From: Thinopyrum elongatum
Taxonomy: Eukaryota > Streptophyta > Magnoliopsida > Poales > Poaceae
Assembly (NCBI GenBank): GCA_011799875.1
Contig: CM022303.1
Location: 548,717,368-548,781,367 of the forward strand
Direction: 5' to 3'
Length of the DNA: 64,000 nucleotides
Below are positions 55,376-64,000 of this stretch, one piece after another. A model generated the notes under the pieces. It was not told the DNA's origin. It saw only the letters and a list, made by a program, of their open reading frames with translations, and searched no databases. Made by a program: the position numbers and the translations under genes. Every line of letters begins with the position of its first letter. The first letter of the stretch is position 1.

Positions 55376-55988
55376 TGTTGGACATATGCCCTAGAGGCAA
55401 TCATGTGATGATGATATTTCCCTGTGTATTCATGAGTCCTTTGTATTGTCCTTGAACATCATCAATGATATGTATCAATAAGTATGTGACTTGTTTGTGG
55501 AACTATGTATTGTATGATGATTGTTCTAATGGTCCCTAGTTGATAAGGTTATGCAGACACATATCCTTGACTAGTATACGACTCGGTTGATGACTATGTT
55601 TCACAAGTCATGTGCATGGAGATGCTAAAGCGATAGTATGGGCTAGGGGATGGAGATCACCGAGTCGGACTGACCCACTTTGAGACGCAGCGAGATATAG
55701 TCATCTGTTAGTCTCAAGTACAATGTCTATGCCATGTCCTAGACCTGAGGTCCTCGCATGTTCTCGGGATGGGGATCGACTCACTTAGGGTCTATCAAAC
55801 GCTACTCCGTAACTGGGTAGTTATAAAAGTAGCTTTCGGGTGAGTCATGAGACATGCCACGAGACATGGCTGACTAAGATGGGATTTGCCCCTCCTATTT
55901 GGAGAGATATTCTCTGGGCCCTCTCGAGTGATCAGATTCGGAAAGCATGCCATGCGACTTGGGTTAAGTGTTAACCCAGTTCGGGAAT
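55376..55988 (+). repeat. copia C1 3' LTR, part 1
   Basis: 613 bp from TGTTGGACATATGCCC to TTCGGGAAT, where S2 inserted. Collinear with 529-1141. GGAAT at 55984-55988 is the S2 target duplication. Confidence 0.93.
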
Positions 55989-57683
55989 TGATACGTCTCC
56001 AACGTATCTATAATTTTTTGCTTGTTCCATGCTGTTATATTATCATTCTTGGATGTTTTACAATCATTTTATAGCAACTTTATATCATTTTTTGGGACTA
56101 ACCTATTGACATAGTGCCCAGTGTCAGTTGCTATTTTTTGCTTGTTTTTTACATCGCAGAAAATCAATACCAAACGGAGTCCAAACGCAGCGAAACTTTT
56201 TGGAGATTTTTTCTAGACCAGAAGACACCCGGTGGGCCAAAGAAGTACCAGAGGGGAGCTCCGACGAGAGCACAACCCACCAGGGCGCGCCTAGGGGCCC
56301 AGGCGCGCCCAGGTGGGTTGTGCCCACCTCGGTGGCCTCCCGCACCGCCTCTTCGCCCTATAAATTCCCAAATATTCCAAAAACCCTCGGGGTAACCCTA
56401 GATGAGAAGTTCCACCGCCGCAAGCCTCTGTAGCCACGAAAAACCAATCTAGACCCTGTTCCGGCACCCTGCCGGAGGGGAAATCATCACCGGTGGCCAT
56501 CTTCATCATCCCGGCGGCCACCATGATGAGGAGGGAGTTGTCCACCCTCGGGGCTGAGGGTTTGTACCAGTAACTATGTGTTTAATCTCTCTCTCTCTCG
56601 TGTTCTTGAGATGTCACGATCTTGATGTATCGCGGGCTTTGTTAATATAGTCGGATCATATGGTGTTTTCCCCTCTCTATCTTGTTGTGAATTGAGTTTT
56701 TCCTTTGAGATTTCGTTCTTATCGGATTGAATACTTTTATGGATTTGAGAACACTTTATGTATGTCTTGCTATGAATACCCGTGGTGACAATGGGGTATC
56801 ATATTGATTCACTTGATATATGTTTTGGCACTCAACTCGCGGATTCCCGAGGTTACATTGGGGTAATCTATGCATGTTGGTTGATGCACGTTCTTGTCTT
56901 TGTTTCTCCGGTAGAAATCTTGGGGCACTCTTTGAGGTTCTTTGTGTTGGATTGAGTATTATGAATCTGAAATTGTTTGATGCATATCGTATAATTAACT
57001 CACGGATACTCGCGGTGACATTGGAGTATCTAGGTGACATTAGAGTTGGTTGATGTGTATCATATGGTGTTATTTTAGTATGAACTCTTGGTTAGATCGA
57101 TCGGAAAGAATAGCTTGGTGTTATTTTAGTATGAACTCTAGGATAGATTGATCAGAAAGAATAGCTTTGAGGTGGTTCCGTACCCTACAAACAATTTCTT
57201 CTTACGTTCTCCGCTAGATAAGAACTTTGGAGTGATTCTTCATCGCACGTGAGGGAAGGTTATATGATCCAATTATATTAGCATTGTTGAGAGATTGCAC
57301 TAGCGAAAGTACGGATCCTAGGCCTCATTTTCAAGCATTGCAATACCGTTTGTGCTCCATTTTATCAATTGCTACCTTGCTGTTTTTTATTGTTCCTATT
57401 ACAAAAATCAATATCTACTATCATTACTACGCTTGTATCACCATCTGTTCGCTGAACTAGTGCACCTATACAAATTACCATTGTATTGGTCTGTTGGGGA
57501 CACAAGAGACTTTTTATTATTTGATTGCAAGGTTGTTTGAGAGAGACCATATTCATCCTACGCCTCCCACGGATTGATAAACCTTAGGTCATCCACTTGA
57601 GGGAAAAATGCTACTGTCCTACAAAACTCTGCGCTTGGAGGCCCAACACGAGTCTACAAGAACAATTTGTGTAGTAGACATCA
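55989..57683 (+). repeat. S2 5' LTR
   Basis: 1695 bp, TGATACGTCTCCAACG to GTAGTAGACATCA. About 350 bp longer than the S1 5' LTR. Contains a short duplicated phrase (TGGTGTTATTTTAGTATGAA at 57066 and 57116, ~50 bp apart). A (CT)n tract lies near 56587-56600. No gene is present. Confidence 0.9.
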
Positions 57684-57693
57684 AGCTCTTTTC

Positions 57694-57711
57694 TGGCGCC
57701 GTTGCCGGGGA
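57694..57711 (+). promoter_or_regulatory. S2 primer binding site
   Basis: TGGCGCCGTTGCCGGGGA, 10 bp after the LTR end; exact match to the S1 site and to the Athila-type PBS. Confidence 0.92.
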
Positions 57712-57809
57712 GGTGAGTGCTTGAAGGTATATCTTTAGATCTTGCAATTGAATCTTTTAGTTTCTTGTTTTATCACTAGTTTGGTTTATAAAAGAAAACT
57801 ACAAAAAAA

Positions 57810-58685
57810 ATGGAATTTAGGTTGCATCATATTATTCATCTCTATAATGTCTTTCATGAAAATGATGGAAAGGAAAATTATGCTCAATTGATAGAAGAAG
57901 AATTCTATAAAATGTTTGACAAAAAATATTTGAATAATGAGCATGATTGCAATGTTGTTTGTATGAACTCTTTGAATATCCATGATGCTAATGATATGCA
58001 AAGCCATAAGCTTGGGGATGTTATGTTTGATGAAGATGATATTTTTAGTCCCCCAAGTTTTGATGAGAATATTTATTATGATGAAAGCATGCCTACTATT
58101 TATGATGATTATATTGATGAAAGTGGATTTGGAGAGGTCATGAATTTATTTAGTAATGAATCCACTATTTTGGAAGAGGTTTCAATTGACTATGATAACA
58201 AAGTTGCTACCTATGATGATTATGGTGATGACATATATGCTATATTGAATAATGATAATCATGAAACTTGTCATCATGATTTTAATTTCCAATCACATGA
58301 TAGTTATTTTGTTGAGTTTGCTCCCACTACTATTCATGAGAATAATTTTGCTTATGTGGAGAGTAAGAAAATTTCTATGCTTGTGGATCATGAAAAGAAT
58401 GCTTTATGTGATAATTATATTGTTGAATGCATTCATGATGCTGCTGAAAATTACTATGAGAGAGGAACATATGCTTTTACATATTGCAATAATATCAAGT
58501 TTCCTCTCTGTGTGTTGAAAGTTTTGATGTCATGCTTGTTTTGCCTTCCTATGCTAGTTGATTCTTGTTCCCATAAATTGTTTGCTCACAAAATCCCTAT
58601 GCATAGGAAGTGGGTTAGACTTAAATGTGCTAGTCATATGCTTCATGATGCTCTCTTTGTGTTTCAATTCTTTACTTTTATGTGA
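57810..58685 (+). CDS. S2 ORF, 291 aa, unknown
   Basis: Intact frame from ATG 57810 (MEFRLHHIIHLYNVFHENDG) to 58685, ~100 bp after the PBS. Homologue of the S1 ORF: shared NIHDANDMQSHKLGD, DESGFGEVMNLFSNESTILE, HETCHHDFNF and the C-terminal LVDSCSHKLFAHKIPMHRKW. It is 31 residues shorter because it has one SGFGEV-type repeat where S1 has two, and lacks a few residues before SHDSYFVEFAPT. It is acidic and His/Asn-rich, with no known domain. Two open copies at ~75-80% identity imply that the protein mattered for mobility, perhaps as a Gag-like or packaging protein; that is inference. Confidence 0.7.
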   Translation: MEFRLHHIIHLYNVFHENDGKENYAQLIEEEFYKMFDKKYLNNEHDCNVVCMNSLNIHDANDMQSHKLGDVMFDEDDIFSPPSFDENIYYDESMPTIYDDYIDESGFGEVMNLFSNESTILEEVSIDYDNKVATYDDYGDDIYAILNNDNHETCHHDFNFQSHDSYFVEFAPTTIHENNFAYVESKKISMLVDHEKNALCDNYIVECIHDAAENYYERGTYAFTYCNNIKFPLCVLKVLMSCLFCLPMLVDSCSHKLFAHKIPMHRKWVRLKCASHMLHDALFVFQFFTFM

Positions 58686-59226
58686 GCATCATTGACATCA
58701 TCATGCCTAGCTCAAAAGGCATTAAAGAAAAGCGTTTGTTGGGAGAAAACCCAACACTTATACCTACTGTTTTTGCGTGTTCACATGATTAGGCTACTGT
58801 AGTAATCATGTTTTTTAGGTTTTGTTTCTATAAAGTGCCAAGTAAAGCCTTTGGGATAGTGTGGATGATAGTTGACTTGATTCTGTGCAAAAACCGAAAC
58901 TTTTGCGTCCAGTAAAGAAATTCCTATCTTTTACTAGAACGTGGAAAAATTCTGAATTTTTTACAGTTGATGGGTATAAATGTTTTCTATGTTTTCCTAA
59001 TTTTTCAGAATTTTTGGAGATAGAAAAATATGAAAAATATTGCACTCTTTACAGACTATACTGTTTAGATAGATTGCTGCTATGTTTGCATTGTGTGCAT
59101 ATGTTTGCTTGTTTAATGATTCTATTTGAGGATAGGAGTATTAAAGCAGAGGCATTTAGTATGCAATGTTGAATAATAATTTTAGTGATTTGCTACAGTA
59201 GAGAATGATAAGGTTATTGCATTGAT
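58686..59226 (+). other. S2 internal non-coding part, cut short
   Basis: Matches the complement of the S1 internal region near 17590-18870 in part (for example GTAGAGAATGATAAGGTT at 59198, complement near 17610). No gene; ends at the deletion junction. Confidence 0.7.
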
Positions 59227-59916
59227 TTAACTCACGGATACTCGCGGTGACATTGGAGTATCTAGGTGACATTAGAGTTGGTTGATGTGTATCATATGGT
59301 GTTATTTTAGTACGAACTCTTGGTTAGATCGATCGGAAAGAATAGCTTGGTGTTATTTTAGTACGAACTCTAGGATAGATTGATCGGAAAGAATAGCTTT
59401 GAGGTGGTTCCGTACCCTACAAACAATTTCTTCTTATGTTCTCCGCTAGATAAGAACTTTGGAGTGATTCTTCATTGCACGTGAGGGAAGGTTATATGAT
59501 CCAATTATATTAGCATTGTTGAGAGATTGCACTAGCGAAAGTACGGACCCTAGGCCTCATTTTCAAGCATTGAAATACCGTTTGTGCTCCGTTTTATCAA
59601 TTGCTAACTTGCTGTTTTTTATTGTTCCTATTACAAAAATCAATATCTACTATCATTACTATGCTTGTATCACCATCTCTTCGCCGAACAAGTGCACCTA
59701 TACAAATTATCATTGTATTTGGTGTGTTGGGGACACAAGAGACTTTTTATTATTTGATTGCAAGGTTGTTTGAGAGAGACCATCTTCATGCTGCTCCTCC
59801 CACGGATTGATAAACCTTAGGTCATCCACTTGAGGGAAAATTGCTACTGTCCTACAAAACTCTGCGCTTGGAGGCCCAACACGAGTCTACAAGAACAATT
59901 TGTGTAGTAGACATCA
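59227..59916 (+). repeat. S2 3' LTR remnant
   Basis: 690 bp matching the last part of the 5' LTR (from about 56994), ending GTAGACATCA before the GGAAT duplication. The promoter half is deleted. Confidence 0.92.
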
Positions 59917-59921
59917 GGAAT

Positions 59922-60635
59922 CTGTATCATGATTTCGAGAAGAGAGGTTGAGCTATCACAAGGTTGACAAGTACTCGCCTTGAGCTCGACAACAAATATT
60001 GTGAGGCAAAAGGAATGTTGCATACGACACATTGTCGAGGTTCATCAAACGACTTTACGCACACATGGGAGTTGGCACGTTCTGCTAGGAGCCGCTACCA
60101 ACTATCGACTCTGGTCGTGTCCATGTGTATGTGAACCTATAGGGTCGCACACTTAAGGGGCTGCAGCCCATTCGGATTGGATCCGAGTGGAAAATGGATG
60201 TGGACTCCTAGTGGGCTCAAGTGTTGAGCCCACCTCGGAGGTCTATATAAAGGGGAGTGGGTGCACCACTTAGGGTTAATCTTTTCCCACCCTGGATAGC
60301 CGCCGCCACTCCCCACACCCATGTCGTGCGACCGGACCTAGCAGCCCGCCGCTCAACGCTGCTCCCCGTACGCGTGGATACCTTGGAGGCATCGCATCTG
60401 CGGTGCTTGGACGAACTATTCGAGGGAACGGCGAGGTGCCGTTCGTGGGAGATCGGCAATGCGAGGAGGAGACGGGCCGAGAGATCGACTACACGCATCA
60501 CCAACTCTACTTCCATTGCGGTGACTGCGCGTCTAGTGGTAAACCCGATCTCGTAATCTATTTCCAGCAACATGATCTTGGGTGTGTGGTAGAATTTTTT
60601 TTTGGCGCTAGCGTAGCGTACCGCGTGTTCCTACA
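59922..60635 (+). repeat. copia C1 3' LTR, part 2
   Basis: Continues C1 LTR after S2, collinear with 1142-1850, including a TATA box at 60242-60253 (TCTATATAAAGG). It then shows the LTR end missing from the 5' copy (GGCGCTAGCGTAGCG ... CCTACA). CCCCC follows. Confidence 0.93.
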
Positions 60636-60640
60636 CCCCC

Positions 60641-60765
60641 CTCATGCCTTGGCTTGTAGCCACTCTCCTCAACTACGAAAAGTATCACGGAGGAAGACCA
60701 AGGGCACTGCGTGAGGCCGGGGGAAAGAGAAACCAACACGGAGGAGGGAGCCGAGGCACGTGCGT
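60641..60765. other. Right flank of C1 before the flank repeat
   Basis: 125 bp, purine-rich, no gene. If the flank repeats are tandem units, this would be the part of the unit just upstream of window position 1. Confidence 0.5.
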
Positions 60766-61067
60766 TGCAAGATCTTAATTACTCGGCGAACAACCATATT
60801 TTAAGTAACATGTACAAATCAAGAATGGCTCAAACTTCACTAGTGGCTAACAAAGATGACGATCTTTTTTTAGGTTAAGATGGTGATCATGAGTGGGCGG
60901 AGCTACGTGCGGGGCAACAAGTGACATGGCCCACCCAGGTCTAGAGCAATCTCCTCATGCTATAGATGGCCCATGGGCTATTGAATGATGGCGAGAGCAA
61001 ATTCTTACTGTCTGGCCCACTCAACTTTTTGGTGTAAGCTCCATCACCGTTGATCATTAATGCATGG
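60766..61067. repeat. Flanking direct repeat, copy 2
   Basis: Near-identical, same orientation, to 1-301. It is broken at ATGCATGG (61067) by a gypsy LTR, while copy 1 continues past this point, so the two copies pre-date that insertion. Confidence 0.87.
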
Positions 61068-62087
61068 TGATGTCGCTTGAACTACGTCAGTATTTCCCCA
61101 AAGAGGAAGGGATGATGCAGCATAGCTACGGTAAGTATTTCCCTCGGTTATGAAACCAAGGTATCAAGCCAGTAGGAGAACCAAGCAACACTATGTAAAC
61201 GGTACCTGCACACAAAGAACAAATACTTGCAACCCGACGCTTATGAGGGGTTGTCAATCCCTCTACGGGTAACGGCGCCAGAAATTGTCAAGTTGACGGG
61301 ATAAAAATCGTGTAGATTGGATAAATAGATCTCGATAAAACGCAAAATAAAATAAGTAATAAAAAAGTTCAGCAAGGTATTTTTGGTTTTTTGGAATAAT
61401 AGATCTGAAAATAAAAGCGAATAAAAATAGGTCTCAAAGCAAATATGATAAAGAATAGACCCGGGGGCTGTAGATTTCACTAGTGGCTTCTCTCAAGAAA
61501 ATAGCACACGGTGGGTAAACAAATTACTGTTGCGCAATTCATAGAAGATCGAATAATTATGACGATATCCAAGGCAATGATCAATATATAGGCATCACGT
61601 CCAAGATTAGTAGACCGACTTCTGCCTGCATCTACTACTATTACTCCATACATCGACCGCTATCCAGCATGCATCTAGTGTATTAAGTTCATGGAGAAAC
61701 GAAGTAATGCAATAAGAACGATGACATGATGTAGACGAGATCTATTCATGTAGGAATAGCCCCCATCTTGTTATCCTTAATAGCAACGATACATGCGTGT
61801 CTTGCTGCCCCTTCTGTCACTCGGAAAGAACACCGCACGATCGAACACATCACAAAGCACCTCTTCCCATGGCAAGAAAAATTGATCTAGTTGGCCAAAC
61901 TAAACCAAAGATTCGAAGAAGAAATACGAGGCTATAAATAATCATGCATATAAGAGATCAAAAGAAGACTCAAATAATATTCATGGATATAGATATGATC
62001 ATAAACTCAAAGTTCATCGGATCCCAACAAACACACCGCAAAAAAGAGTTACATCAAATAGATCTCCAATATACCATTGTATTGAGA

Positions 62088-62129
<42 letters not shown>

Positions 62130-62671
62130 GCCATCTAGCTACTGCCTACGGACCCGTAGGTCTATGATGAACTACTCATGCATCATCGGAGAGGCACCGA
62201 TGAGGATGATGAACCCCTCTGTGATGGTGTCTAGATTGGATCTCGTGGTTCTGGAACTTACAGCGGCTGGAATTGTTTTCCGTCGACTCCCCTAGGGTTC
62301 TGGAATATTTGGGGATTTATAGGGCGAATAGGCAGTGCGGGAGGCCACCGAGGGGGGCACAATCCCCTGGGCACGCCCAGGTGGGTTGTGCCCACCTCAG
62401 GCCTCCCCTCTGGTACTTCTTTGGCCCATGTTGTGTCTTCTGGTCCATAAAAATTCTCCAAAAAGTTTCGCTGCGTTTGGACTCCATTTGGTACTGATAT
62501 TCCGCGAAGTAAAAAACAAGCAAAAAACAACAACTGGCACTGGGCACTATGTCAATAGGTTAGTCCCAAAAAATGATATAAAGTTGCTATAAAATGATTG
62601 TAAAACATCCAAGAATGATAATATAACAGCATGGAGCAAGCAAAAATTATAGATACGTTGGAGACGTATCA
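61068..62671 (-). repeat. 3' LTR of right-edge gypsy element
   Basis: 1604 bp; sense TGATACGTCTCCAACG ... GACATCA-like end. It contains a (GA)n run at 62091-62127 and, near 61268-61285, the phrase AACGGCGCCAGAAATTGTC, which looks like a PBS-LTR junction copied into the LTR. The aligned position in B (around 53490) lacks it. Confidence 0.88.
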
Positions 62672-64000
62672 GCATCCCCAAGCTTAATTCCTATTCGTCC
62701 TCGAGTAGGTAAATGATAAAAACAGAATTTTTGATGTGGAATGCTGCCTAACATGTTCATCACATATTCTTTTCTTTTGTAGCATCGACATTTGGACTTT
62801 TATATGGTTCAAATCAATAGTATAGTTTTGACATGAAGATTTCAATACTCAAGCATATCAACAAGCAACCATGTCTTTCAAAATATCAACACTAAAGAAA
62901 GTTATGCCTAGCCCATCATGCTCAATCATTGATCCATTCATGAAACACACTCGCATATTAGCTACATCCAATGCTCAAGTATGATCATAGTGCCCCTTAG
63001 TTGGTGCTTTGTAAGAGAAGATGGAGACTCAAATAAAAAAATGCATAAAGTAAATAGATAGGCCCTTCACAGAGGGAAGTAGGGATTTGTAGAGGTGCCA
63101 GAGCTCAAAGCTTAAATTAAGGGATAATTTTTTTTGAGAGGCATACTTTTCCCGTCAACGAAAACGACCGAGTAATTCCCAACACTTTCCATGCTAGATA
63201 TATCATAGGCGGTTCCCAAACAGAAAAAAAATTATTCCTTTTTCCACCATTCTTGCACATTCCATGGCTAGTCGTATCCACGGGTACCGTCGATACCAAC
63301 ACTTTCCAAGGAATTTATTATTTGACAACATAAAGTAAATTTCTTTTTCATTTCGGGACTGGGCATCCCTAATACCGCCGCACTCTCGTGGAATGACAAT
63401 TGAATAAACACTCATCTTGAGAATAACACATCTAGCATGGAAAATATTGGTCACCCCCTGCCGCTTCATGAGCGGTACGAGCACACAAAAAAGAAATTTA
63501 TTTTGAAGATTAGAGATGGCACATACAAATTTTCTTAGAACGGCATGGAAATACCGCATATAGGTAGGTTATGGTGGACTCATATGGCAAAATCGGGTTT
63601 AAAGATGTTGGATGCACAAGTAGTATTTCTACTTAGTACAAGTGGAGGCTAGTAAAAAGATTGAGAGGCAACCAACCAAGAAACGAAAAATCACATAAGC
63701 GAGCATTAAGCATAACTAACACCGAATAATGCACCACAAGTAGGATATAATTTCATTGCATAATTATTAACTTTCGTGCTTGCATAGGGAATCACAAACC
63801 TTAACACCAATATTCTTACTAAAGCATAATTACTCACCAACATGACTCACATATCACTATCATCATATCTCAAAACTATTACAAAGAATCAACTTTATTT
63901 TGTCCAATGATCTTCATGAAACTTTTTATTATATCCCTCTTGAATATCTATCACTTTGGGACTAGTTTCATATATTGTAATTGCTTTTGACAAGCTCAAA
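62672..64000 (-). other. Internal non-coding region of right-edge gypsy element
   Basis: PPT at 62672, then A+T-rich sequence with phrases shared with the 3' internal regions of A1/A2 (AGGCCCTTCACAGAGGGAAG near 63060 as at 12085; GGTATGGTGGACTC-like near 63570 as at 12352). A 118-codon minus frame (63203-63559) has no recognisable features. I see no gene. Confidence 0.65.

Larger units (their letters stand above)
55989..59916 (+). mobile_element. Non-autonomous Athila-like element S2
   Basis: Plus-strand relative of S1. 5' LTR 55989-57683, PBS 57694-57711, ORF 57810-58685, a shortened internal region and a 3' LTR remnant 59227-59916. Flanked by GGAAT (55984-55988, 59917-59921), so it is a single insertion into the C1 3' LTR. 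A deletion joined internal sequence at ~59226 to the middle of the 3' LTR, removing the PPT, the repeated PPT-like modules and ~1 kb of LTR. Confidence 0.9.
529..60635 (+). mobile_element. Ty1/copia LTR retrotransposon C1, split by nested insertions
   Basis: LTRs start TGTCGGAGATATGCCC (529) and TGTTGGACATATGCCC (55376), and the 3' LTR ends in CTACA at 60635. CCCCC flanks both ends (524-528, 60636-60640), so this is one insertion stretched to 60 kb. Surviving coding pieces in order are the gag C-terminal half (1856-2347), a protease-region piece (50504-50895) and the RNase H end (54859-55355). PBS, gag N-terminus, integrase and most of RT are gone. By eye, about 26 differences separate the first 613 bp of the two LTRs (about 4%), which indicates an insertion some 1-2 million years old at commonly used grass LTR rates. 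It hosts the CACTA, B and S2 insertions. Confidence 0.9.
61068..64000 (-). mobile_element. Gypsy (Athila-like) element, 3' part, runs off window
   Basis: The 3' LTR of a minus-strand element (61068-62671) is followed by the PPT complement GCATCCCCAAGCTTAATTCC and internal sequence to the window end. The left flank CATGG is the candidate target duplication; its partner lies outside the window. The LTR is of the same family as element B. No coding domain is reached by 64000. Confidence 0.87.

Noticed and set aside
63203..63559. 118-codon minus-strand frame near the window end
   Set aside because: No recognised motif; lies in a 3' internal region that is non-coding in the related elements; kept only as a note.

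Overview
The window is repeat-dominated DNA from a large grass genome, most likely a Triticeae species (wheat, Aegilops or barley). The evidence is a BARE1/WIS/Angela-type copia LTR (start TGAAGGAAATATGCCC), several Athila-clade gypsy elements with the PBS TGGCGCCGTTGCCGGGGA, a long CACTA element and Stowaway-like MITEs. I see no intact single-copy host gene, rRNA, tRNA or CRISPR array. Family names are given only to the level the sequence supports; no database was searched.

Layout. The outer frame is one Ty1/copia element on the + strand ('C1', 529-60635, TSD CCCCC). It sits in low-copy-looking DNA whose two flanks are direct repeats of each other (1-301 and 60766-61067). C1 is split by a CACTA-type DNA transposon (2348-50503), by a gag-protease-only Athila-like element ('B', 50896-54858, minus) and, in its 3' LTR, by a non-autonomous Athila-like element ('S2', 55989-59916, plus). 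The CACTA element is about 14.3 kb once its own insertions are removed. I recognise no transposase in it, but it carries a row of gene-like cassettes: a decayed B3-like gene (minus), a degenerate ~360-bp satellite, a CPFC zinc-finger (zf-XS-like) pseudogene, a small three-exon open gene (30266-31089), an F-box/FBD pseudogene and a WRN-type 3'-5' exonuclease gene.

The CACTA element was then hit twice. Athila element A1 (8350-27389, minus) entered a (CA)n tract. A1 holds a solo LTR (9024-10607, TSD ATATC), a non-autonomous element 'S1' (14580-21311, minus) and a long-hairpin Mutator-type MITE (26296-27148, 9-bp TSD). The Angela-type copia (34160-48955, minus, TSD GCACT) broke the exonuclease gene, and itself contains a second Athila copy A2 (40522-48669, minus) whose two LTRs are both cut on their outer sides. 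The deepest nesting is four levels (C1 > CACTA > Angela > A2, and C1 > CACTA > A1 > S1).

The right flank repeat is entered at 61068 by another gypsy LTR element that runs off the window. Most retroelement reading frames carry stops and frameshifts. The exceptions worth attention are the ~300-codon ORFs of S1 and S2, the gag-protease ORF of B, the 131-codon 3' ORF of A1, the long integrase ORF of A2 and the three-exon small gene in the CACTA element.
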